A stretch of DNA of 19,688 nucleotides from Stramenopiles sp. TOSAG23-3 (taxonomy: Eukaryota > Sar). The position numbers and the translations under genes were made by a program. Where the stretch lies: NCBI GenBank assembly GCA_900128585.1, contig LT642338.1, positions 2,655 to 22,342 of the forward strand, read 5' to 3'. The notes under the pieces were generated by a model, which was given only the letters and a program-made list of their open reading frames with translations, ran no database searches and was not told the DNA's origin. Below, piece after piece: positions 9,494-16,581 of the stretch. Within the stretch, counting starts at the first letter, position 1. Each line of letters begins with the position of its first letter.

Positions 9494-10053
9494 TAATACC
9501 CTATCAAATACAAGTAGTATATTTTGTATTAATTATTTTGATGGAATCATCTCTGAAAAATACTTCGCTACAAAAAAATAAAATGAACAGCCGTTTCGTT
9601 TCTTCCGTCTCTATATAATAATATAAATGCCAATAAAGCTATATAATGTATTAATATATAATTACCACCAAGGTAATAATAATATTATTATTTTATACCG
9701 GTTAAAATTATTCTCTATTACAACGCCCAATAACAAGGAGAAAAACGAGAAGACGACGACGAAAAAAAGAAGGAGGAGGAGAAGAAGAAGAAAGAAGGAT
9801 TTGTTCATTCCGTTGTTCGTACTGGTACGTAATAACCACTACTATAAACAAAAGAAATTCAGACAACTTGGGAATAGTCGTAATGCAACGAACGAGAAAA
9901 CAACAGCGAAAACAGTGTTTTTCGTTTCAGTCTTTTATTTTTTATTTAATCATTTTTGACAAGAAAAGGTTCTGCAAAGCATAATTCCGAAGAAAAGAAA
10001 AGGGTAATCCTAGGGGTTTGATTTAAGCTATTGGTCAGGGCGTGCATTTGGAC
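9494..10053. promoter_or_regulatory. Spacer upstream of the IQ-repeat gene
   Basis: This 560-bp stretch joins two plus-strand genes. A purine tract with GAC, GAG and GAA triplets (9738-9798) lies about 255-315 nt above the next start. The 110-codon open frame across it is K/R repeat-derived and matches nothing I recognise, so it is not called. Confidence 0.5.
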
Positions 10054-11610
10054 ATGGATAACCTCAACGCGGTGACTTTGGAAACGAAGGACTCTCGCAG
10101 GAGGCGCCAGCGATGGCCAAGATACGACTTTTGGCACTCAAAGGTGAGCCGGCGGCCGTATGAGACGAAGATGAATTTGATCAGAGAGCCCTGGATATTT
10201 CCGATGTCGGCCTTAAATCTAGCAGCTGTTCAAATACAAAGAACTTGGCGGGGCGTCTTTATACGTTCTCGGCTGCGGTCGCTAGGGGCCTCTGTTGGGA
10301 TTCTGAAAGCCGTTCAAAGGATCCGAGGTCTTACGTGGCGCCCACACTGGCGTCGAACATGGAGCAAATCTTCTGGCAAGCTATTTTTGAAGTATAAAGC
10401 GTGGAAGCACCGTGCGAACAGCGAGTATGCACAAAAGATGGAAGAGGGCGAGGAAGAGGGGGGGCTGGTGTTCGCAGAGGACCCAGAGGCAAACAGCTGG
10501 TTGTGCACTCGGCTGCAAGCCTGGTGGCGTATGATTGCAACCCGGAGGGAATATAATCTCAGCAGGTTTTCGATATATCATATTGCTGCAATGCAAATAC
10601 AATATCTGTGGCGGTTTTATTACCAGTCGAGGTTCATTGGAATGATGGCTCAGTCACCTCAAGAATCAGCTGTACGCAAGATCCAGAATCTGTGGCGTCG
10701 CTATACCAACCGTCGAATTTTCTTTTATTACAGAGATCTTATTAAGTTTCGAAATGCTGGAGATCCGGCCCTGATGCTTCGTTGCATTAACCCTCGGGAG
10801 GCATCGTTGCTCGACTCTGCTGCCGGTGTTCATATCCGTTTCAGACTGGGGGGGTCTTCGTTCCCTCCCGTTATTTTGTACAAAGTGTACACACACAAGC
10901 CTTTGTGCGATGTAAATGCGTTTGCACCCCGGGATTACTCAGTATCGAAGAGCAAAGGTGCAAAATATGAAAACAACCACAGTAACTCAGGAAAACAAAA
11001 GAACAAGCGTTGGAGAACATCGAGCAATTATTTGCAAGTGGGAAATGCTAGGTTTGAAACCAAGTATGGGGATTCATACGACGATGACGATGGTTCTTGG
11101 TACCAGAGGAACGATATGAACAATTGGCGCCCTGTTGCAGCAGGGGTATTACAAGAAGCGGACATGCTACCGGAGCAGCGAAACTTGAAAAGTTTGAGAA
11201 AGCGGTTTCACTATTCCAGACAAGTTCGGAAACAAGACAAGGTAGCTTCCCAAAAGCGAAAGAAGCGACAGTGGATGATGAAACTTTACAAAGAAGGGCT
11301 TGCAAGTAACAAAGATTTTCCGCAGGGGAAAAAGAAAACAACAAAGACCATTTTTCGAAGAAGAAAGCAAGACAATTGGGAGGAACAAGCTGAGGAATTG
11401 TTAGAATGGAGTTCGGCGCTTGATTTTGATGAGTATCTTCAGGAATGGACTGGTCTAGGAACAAGTGGTCCATCTAATCAAGCACATTACGAAAAATCTG
11501 TTCTTGTAGATAGTGCCATGTCAGGTGTTTCTGGGATGGGTGGCAGTAACGCGCCTATACGGCTTGGCCAGAACGAGGCAGAGATTTTACTTGGGGATGA
11601 AGATTTTTAG
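10054..11610 (+). CDS. IQ-repeat protein with C11orf65/MFI domain
   Basis: The protein is 518 residues from ATG 10054; a GTG lies 12 bases upstream in frame. Four IQ-like helices are visible: AVQIQRTWRGVFIRSRL (about 57-73), LCTRLQAWWRMIATRRE (149-165), AAMQIQYLWRFYYQSRF (177-193) and AVRKIQNLWRRYTNRRI (206-222), which would bind calmodulin or centrin-like EF-hand proteins. The rest follows the C11orf65 (MFI) pattern: YYRDLIKFRNAGDPALML, a stretch reading INPREASLLDSAAGVHIRF, PPVILYKVYTHKP, then GSWYQRNDMNNWRPV, a basic helix and LLEWSSALDFDEYLQEW near 450-465. The human protein is reported to inhibit mitochondrial fission, and the family is commonest in flagellated species. An alternative is a flagellar calmodulin-binding protein. 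It is intronless and converges on the two-pore channel gene. Confidence 0.75.
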   Translation: MDNLNAVTLETKDSRRRRQRWPRYDFWHSKVSRRPYETKMNLIREPWIFPMSALNLAAVQIQRTWRGVFIRSRLRSLGASVGILKAVQRIRGLTWRPHWRRTWSKSSGKLFLKYKAWKHRANSEYAQKMEEGEEEGGLVFAEDPEANSWLCTRLQAWWRMIATRREYNLSRFSIYHIAAMQIQYLWRFYYQSRFIGMMAQSPQESAVRKIQNLWRRYTNRRIFFYYRDLIKFRNAGDPALMLRCINPREASLLDSAAGVHIRFRLGGSSFPPVILYKVYTHKPLCDVNAFAPRDYSVSKSKGAKYENNHSNSGKQKNKRWRTSSNYLQVGNARFETKYGDSYDDDDGSWYQRNDMNNWRPVAAGVLQEADMLPEQRNLKSLRKRFHYSRQVRKQDKVASQKRKKRQWMMKLYKEGLASNKDFPQGKKKTTKTIFRRRKQDNWEEQAEELLEWSSALDFDEYLQEWTGLGTSGPSNQAHYEKSVLVDSAMSGVSGMGGSNAPIRLGQNEAEILLGDEDF

Positions 11611-11660
11611 TTGAGAAACGGCGGCAGTGTAGTCCCAGTAACAAACTTAAATTGTTTTTA

Positions 11661-11684
11661 AATAACAGCCAATTTTCTTGTTTT
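11661..11684 (+). repeat. Dispersed 3'-flank motif, copy B
   Basis: The sequence AATAACAGCCAATTTTCTTG plus a T run lies 51 nt after the stop of the IQ/C11orf65-type gene, on the same strand, in the short spacer that separates it from the two-pore channel gene. A 3'-end processing or termination role is possible but unproven. Confidence 0.7.
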
Positions 11685-11766
11685 AATTGTTTTTACTTCT
11701 TGGCGTACACTCGATATATTGGAGTGTCTTAAAACGTACTAATATACAACTTGTTTTTTTTAATAT

Positions 11767-11813
11767 GAGTTAGTTGGTTACTATATATTTTGGGTTTTTT
11801 GAGTTAGTTGGTT
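11767..11813 (+). repeat. Direct repeat of GAGTTAGTTGGTT
   Basis: Two exact 13-bp copies lie at 11767-11779 and 11801-11813 in the convergent spacer between the IQ-repeat and channel genes. The spacing is 34 bp. No target-site or transposon features are visible. Confidence 0.8.
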
Positions 11814-11888
11814 TACGAGAGTAGCTTTTATCTTGCATCCACATTTTGGTGTCTCCTCGCCAATACCCCGCGCTCTTCGTTTTCGTGT

Positions 11889-14591
11889 TTATACCATGGT
11901 CTCATCTAATGGACTTAATTGTTTTTCATGGGATTCCAGTCCAGCACTGTTAATTGGTAAGCTCGGTGGAGGCGGCGGTGGCGGTGGGGGCTCGACAAGA
12001 AGCGGCTTAATCTCATAATCTAAAATTTCCTTGGAATGCTCTCGGCGTTCTTTCTTGATTTGTTGAATGTACATTTTATTGTCTTCCTTTAATTGCTGAA
12101 TTTTGTAATTACTGTTTTGCAACTGATTTACCTTTGTCCTTATTTCATTTTCTAACCTAGCCTTAGTTTCTCTGAAATGTCCAAGGAGTTGGTTTTTTAC
12201 AACCTCCCCAACGCCAAATATTTTCTTCTCGACTTCAATGGCAACGGTTTTCTTCCTAAGTAATTTTTTCACGAGTTCATTCTTCTTGTGGACGGTCGGG
12301 TCTACGATTGTTTTTCCTCTCGCGCGCGAACTTACAGATTCCCTCGTGGTTTTGGGGGCTTTCAATAGTCTTAATTCCATTTCTTCTGATGATGACGGGT
12401 CACTTAGGTTCTTACTCTCATGTTTGTGTTTTTCGTAAGTATCAAAGTTTGTGACAAAGTTCTCAATAAGATAACCGGTTAAAATAGGAACGAACATCAT
12501 CGTCATTATTATACGGAAGGAGAAGAAGTACGTTTCCACCCAAAATGTCCCTACCCCAACCATTTTGTCAGTGGCAATCATTACCATATTCCAACTGGCC
12601 AAAGTTGAAACCGAAAATAGCGTCAGCAGGGAATTAGGATATGTTCCAAAATTGAGCTCAGACCGAAATGGATACCACGGCGTATCCGCAGCTTTCGAAG
12701 CATTCTCTTCGTTCATGCTCTCATGAAACAGTTGGCATGAAATTACCGAAAAAATATACAAGGGAACAAATAAGATAAAGAATAGCTGAAGCAGAGATTT
12801 ACCTAAACGCAATATGGTTTCTAACAACCCATGTAGAGTTTCGCTTAGCCAGAGAAACTTCAGTATCCTTAATGTCCGAATTGTGAGGGCCATGTTGTAA
12901 ATATCAGCATTCTTACTTCCAAACAGCCTCTCGTAAAGAAGAATTAGTATGCCCGCGCTCACACAGAAAAAATCCAAATTGTGCTCGGCTACAGAAATGT
13001 AGCGCTTCCAGCCATATGCAAAGATCTTCAAAGCCGCCTCAAGCGTAAAAGCAATAAGAATTAAAAGGCCTGCAATGGACCATGCTTGATCTTCTGGAAA
13101 CTTGACTGACATGTAAAGTTGATACACCGAAGCAACCACGAATATATCAGCCAACATATGCGAGGGTGTAAAGCCGACTCCCGTTGAAGTTTGGAACCCA
13201 CTGACCCCACATACATAAAATTTGTAACGCAACGCATGCCGGAAGGATTTCTGAACTCTTTCCAGATTGGTAAGTTCATGCGGTTCGTGCAATTCAAGGT
13301 GTTTTACGGTGTTGCCAGTATGCTTCGATATTTCACATAGCTTTGAGAAGGGTTCAAATTCAATGTAACCGTTTCCGGGTATAAAGCTATAATCTTCATC
13401 GATTGCATCAAACAAAGCACCTGCAACCAGAGGATGATGGGTGCCTTTAAGTTTTGCAAAGACTTTGTGCCAAACAGCACGGTTCAAGTTTCCAAACGGG
13501 GCAATCAGTGAAAAGGCTTTTCTAGCAGCTGCTTTATAGTTATGCAGGACTTTTAGGTATTGTTGTTTTTGGTATGCTTTATAGGATCTGTATGCAGTTG
13601 CCAAAACTAGTTTTTGAAAGATCATGGTAGTAATTACCATAAACGTAACAAAGTAATACGAGGCCAAACCATCCGAGGCAGCAAATAAATGCGCCAGGTC
13701 TCCCAACATACTTCCTGGGGCGGTTAGCACAAGTAACATCGTTCGCATCCCGTTCAAAGGCGTATCAAAGTTCTTTGCTGAGTCAATTTTTCCAAATAAA
13801 ACAAAGCCGACGAAACCGAAAAATATAACATCGCAGGAAATCAGTAACAGCACTTTCGAAATTTGGGTACCAGCAACCAAGCACACAACGAAGGCAGTTC
13901 GAAGTTTAAAATTTCGAAACACAAGAAAAAAAAGTCTTGAGAATGTAGAAAACCGAACAAACCGTCTGGCGGTCACTACAGACACAGCAAAATCCACCGC
14001 CGTAATGAAGAGCAGACTAGCGCGAAGTTTGATCCAAACCATATCGCTGATTTCGTTTGTTTTGTCAGAATCAGACGTAGAACTTAAATGCAACTTTCTC
14101 ATCAGCATTATGTCCAATCCCACAGTTAGAATAACGCCCACTTCGAGACCTTGATGGATCGTTTGCCACCCCGGGGCGGCAATTCCAAATTCTTCTGGAA
14201 TAAATATTTGGAAAGAAAAGACGAGCGAAATGACATTGTAAAACGTCTTCCACCAACTTCTGTTTAAAAATTTGTACGTTTTAAAGGAATTGTGGCTTGT
14301 GTCGTGCGCAGTGCTTCTTCCATCCCATGCGTCCATGATGTACATCGCCGCCTTTTCAATGGAATCATCGGTGGCATAATAAATAGTTGGGTCAGAGTGG
14401 CCTTCAATGTCAACGTCTGCAGACTTTGATTCAATCGCACTCTCTTTATACACGGCCTGTAACTTTGACCATAGATAGCTTTTCTCTTTCGCGCCACCAT
14501 TCGCAGCAGAAGGGAACGAAGGAGCACCATTCACGGACAGCAAAGGTTCGTTCATTTTGCTCCGTCCACTTCCTGGTGTGTTAATGTTCAT
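11889..14591 (-). CDS. Two-pore channel-like voltage-gated cation channel
   Basis: The 900-residue protein has two six-helix channel repeats, about residues 105-350 and 475-720. Pore loop I reads TMLLVLTAPGSMLGDL (about 282-297). Pore loop II reads LLTLFSVSTLASWNMVM (about 652-668), matching the TPC pattern of a hydrophobic pore helix ending in a filter before tryptophan. Segment S4 of repeat II is TIRTLRILKFLWL, with spaced arginines. The linker has an EF-hand-like stretch, FDAIDEDYSFIPGNGYIEF (about 391-409), stretched by insertion. TPCs sit in vacuole, lysosome or other acidic-store membranes and pass Na+ or Ca2+. The tail adds a charged coiled coil (about 790-855) and nine consecutive prolines. 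The frame opens at TTG 14633; ATG 14591 has an AAAA context and is preferred. A second in-frame ATG lies 12 codons on. No intron is needed. Confidence 0.8.
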   Translation of the reverse strand: MNINTPGSGRSKMNEPLLSVNGAPSFPSAANGGAKEKSYLWSKLQAVYKESAIESKSADVDIEGHSDPTIYYATDDSIEKAAMYIMDAWDGRSTAHDTSHNSFKTYKFLNRSWWKTFYNVISLVFSFQIFIPEEFGIAAPGWQTIHQGLEVGVILTVGLDIMLMRKLHLSSTSDSDKTNEISDMVWIKLRASLLFITAVDFAVSVVTARRFVRFSTFSRLFFLVFRNFKLRTAFVVCLVAGTQISKVLLLISCDVIFFGFVGFVLFGKIDSAKNFDTPLNGMRTMLLVLTAPGSMLGDLAHLFAASDGLASYYFVTFMVITTMIFQKLVLATAYRSYKAYQKQQYLKVLHNYKAAARKAFSLIAPFGNLNRAVWHKVFAKLKGTHHPLVAGALFDAIDEDYSFIPGNGYIEFEPFSKLCEISKHTGNTVKHLELHEPHELTNLERVQKSFRHALRYKFYVCGVSGFQTSTGVGFTPSHMLADIFVVASVYQLYMSVKFPEDQAWSIAGLLILIAFTLEAALKIFAYGWKRYISVAEHNLDFFCVSAGILILLYERLFGSKNADIYNMALTIRTLRILKFLWLSETLHGLLETILRLGKSLLQLFFILFVPLYIFSVISCQLFHESMNEENASKAADTPWYPFRSELNFGTYPNSLLTLFSVSTLASWNMVMIATDKMVGVGTFWVETYFFSFRIIMTMMFVPILTGYLIENFVTNFDTYEKHKHESKNLSDPSSSEEMELRLLKAPKTTRESVSSRARGKTIVDPTVHKKNELVKKLLRKKTVAIEVEKKIFGVGEVVKNQLLGHFRETKARLENEIRTKVNQLQNSNYKIQQLKEDNKMYIQQIKKERREHSKEILDYEIKPLLVEPPPPPPPPPSLPINSAGLESHEKQLSPLDETMV

Positions 14592-15232
14592 TTTTGTGAC
14601 TATTCGTTTACAAATAAGAGGTGTGTATTTCAACGGATTGTTTGCGTTTTAAGACGAAAACAGAAAGTAGAATAAGAATGGTTTTGAAAGTCACTAAGAC
14701 CACTGTAAGTGGACGTTATTTCATTCATAAATTGCTCAATTATCTAAATTGCATTCGTCGTAATAACACTTGATTTTTATTTAAACATTTTTTAACAACA
14801 CTTCTTTTTGGCAACCAAATAATAAAAAATTTATTGATGAATGAACCAACAACAACAACCAGTAAATTATGAAACATGAAACCACCATTGCAAATATATA
14901 AAACTATTGTTGCGGTGTGTGGTGCTAATCTATGGATTTTATTATATATAGTAACGAATTTTTTATCGCGCGGACATACCAGGTACCACAGTACGGTACC
15001 AGGAACCAGGTACAGGAACCGACCCTTCCTGGTGATTCCCGTACCGGTACCTGGTACCAGGTACCTGGTTCCTGGTACCGTTATCAGATATTCTAGTCGT
15101 CTTTCTCTTCTACACTCCACACTTTATTAATTTTATATTTCGAGAGTTAAATTGTTTTTATTATATGAATACTCGTACTACTTGGTATTACCACCAACGA
15201 AGAACAAGGCCACAAACAAATACTGTTTTTTT
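14592..15232. promoter_or_regulatory. Spacer with channel promoter and U-box 3' flank
   Basis: This 641-bp spacer separates two tandem minus-strand genes. CAA triplets at 14847-14860 lie about 260 nt above the channel start. The GGTACC hairpin at 14993-15081 lies about 150 nt past the U-box stop. No coding region is supported. Confidence 0.5.
14993..15081. repeat. GGTACC-rich 21-bp perfect inverted repeat
   Basis: The left arm at 14993-15013 (core CGGTACCAGGAACCAGGTAC) is exactly complementary in reverse to the right arm at 15061-15081. The 47-nt loop contains further palindromes, GTACCGGTAC at 15041-15050 and GGTACCTGGTACC at 15046-15058. More GGTACC words lie just left, from 14977. In RNA or single-stranded DNA it should fold into a strong hairpin. 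Confidence 0.9.
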
Positions 15233-16009
15233 TTATCTTGTCCTTGGTCCTGAAGGAATCGGGATGTACATAGCCATGAGCAAAATCACAACCCCGGCTA
15301 CGAGGAGCATGCGTGAAAAACAGAGATTGGAAGTCCTGTCCATGCTCCCATACTCCTGCGGTTCTGCCGTGTCCTGGGGTTCTGCAGTGTCCGGGGCTGT
15401 AGATAACCAATAACGGCAAAACCTATCACACATGTTTTCCGAAGCTGTCGCATGACCGTCTCGTGGCGGCTGGTGTTCATCTTTTCGTTGCTTTGTCGCT
15501 ATATTTGACAAAAGCTTCAAAAACGAGGAATCTTTCAGACCCTCCGCAATAGACAGTGCGGTGGCACCGCTGTCATTCGCTGTCAAAACATCAGGGTTAT
15601 ATCCCAATACTATTCTACATAAATCAATACGGCCATACTTTAACAGTAAGAGAAGTAACGTATTGCCCCCGTCCTGCGTTTTTACATCCAAATCTGCACC
15701 AGCGTCTATCCAGTTTACGAGTTCCTCCTCGCTTACATCTTTACAAACTCGGCAAAGCCGTTCTCCTTGTTTTCTTCGAAAGTCCTGAATCATATTCCTA
15801 AGCACCAAATTAGGAATGATGTCATTGGATGGCAAAACTTCGTTCGTAATCGGACTTGGAAAAAAAGGATATTTCATCTTAAACCATTTCATTATTGAGT
15901 CGCACTCGTACGTATATCCATCTCGAGCGACCACTGGGTTTTCCAATAACACATGGGTAATTGGACAAATAAACTCTGGCGGCGTCGGTATAATTTTAGT
16001 ATCTTCCAT
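15233..16009 (-). CDS. U-box E3 ligase-like protein with ankyrin repeats and C-terminal membrane anchor
   Basis: The 258-residue protein starts at an ATG (16009) in good context, ACCATGG. Residues about 9-80 are a U-box: PPEFICPITHVLLENPVV, DGYTYECDSIMKWF, SPITNEVLPSNDIIPN. U-boxes recruit E2 enzymes for ubiquitin transfer. Residues about 94-170 hold two to three ankyrin-like units, EEELVNWIDAGADLDVKTQDG, NTLLLLLLKYGRIDLCRIVLG and GATALSIAEGLKDSSFLKLL, the likely substrate-binding part. A polar linker contains the duplicated peptide DTAEPQ. The last 26 residues are a hydrophobic helix, MLLVAGVVILLMAMYIPI, then a short basic end, as in tail-anchored proteins, so the U-box should face the cytosol from ER or mitochondrial outer membrane (inference). 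It lies in tandem between the kinase and channel genes. Confidence 0.8.
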   Translation of the reverse strand: MEDTKIIPTPPEFICPITHVLLENPVVARDGYTYECDSIMKWFKMKYPFFPSPITNEVLPSNDIIPNLVLRNMIQDFRRKQGERLCRVCKDVSEEELVNWIDAGADLDVKTQDGGNTLLLLLLKYGRIDLCRIVLGYNPDVLTANDSGATALSIAEGLKDSSFLKLLSNIATKQRKDEHQPPRDGHATASENMCDRFCRYWLSTAPDTAEPQDTAEPQEYGSMDRTSNLCFSRMLLVAGVVILLMAMYIPIPSGPRTR

Positions 16010-16581
16010 GGTAACTGTACTGGACCAGTCGGAATCTATCCCCCTTTAAAATCCCCTTAATTAATGCAACGAATTCATTCTCGGCGTTGTCCATAATTTA
16101 TAAACTTTTGCGCGAATAATTTCGTTGTTTTCTTGTATTGACTGTACTTGTTACTATAAACCCACTTCGTCCAGAAATTTTCCAAACAAGTAGATTTTAG
16201 ATATATTTGTAAGTACTGGTACGGGGGTACGGTAGCGGAAAAAAAGTGTGTGGAGCGTGGTGGTGCGACGAACTTCTTCTTTTTTTTTTGCTGCTGCTGC
16301 ATGCTGCTCGACGCTCTTTATTCGGTATTTCGTATTTATTACTATCGGTATTAATAATACCAAGGTAGAACGGTAGGAAGGGTCTATTTGTAGCGCCGCC
16401 AATAATAAATTGACGGCACAACAACAATACCCTCACGACAACACCACTTCCTTTTTTTTTTAAGATGAAGTACAAAGAAAATCCTCACCACCCCACCCCG
16501 TAACGATAGTAATAATTGAGATGATTATTAAAAATGTAAATACTTTTTGAACTTGCTTGGAACAGAGAAAGAAGTAATTTA
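16010..16581. promoter_or_regulatory. Spacer with U-box promoter and kinase 3' flank
   Basis: This 572-bp spacer separates two minus-strand genes. A pyrimidine tract followed by GCT triplets (16272-16310) lies about 265-300 nt above the U-box start. A GGTAC-rich stretch spans 16216-16235. No gene is supported. Confidence 0.5.

Noticed and set aside
9627-9959. 110-codon open frame with a long K/R run
   Set aside because: The peptide is the translation of a simple purine tract in AT-rich DNA and has no domain or homologue pattern.
14993-15081. Bacterial-type rho-independent terminator or terminal repeats of a DNA transposon
   Set aside because: The host is eukaryotic, the hairpin is not followed by a clear U tract, and no transposase or target duplication is visible.
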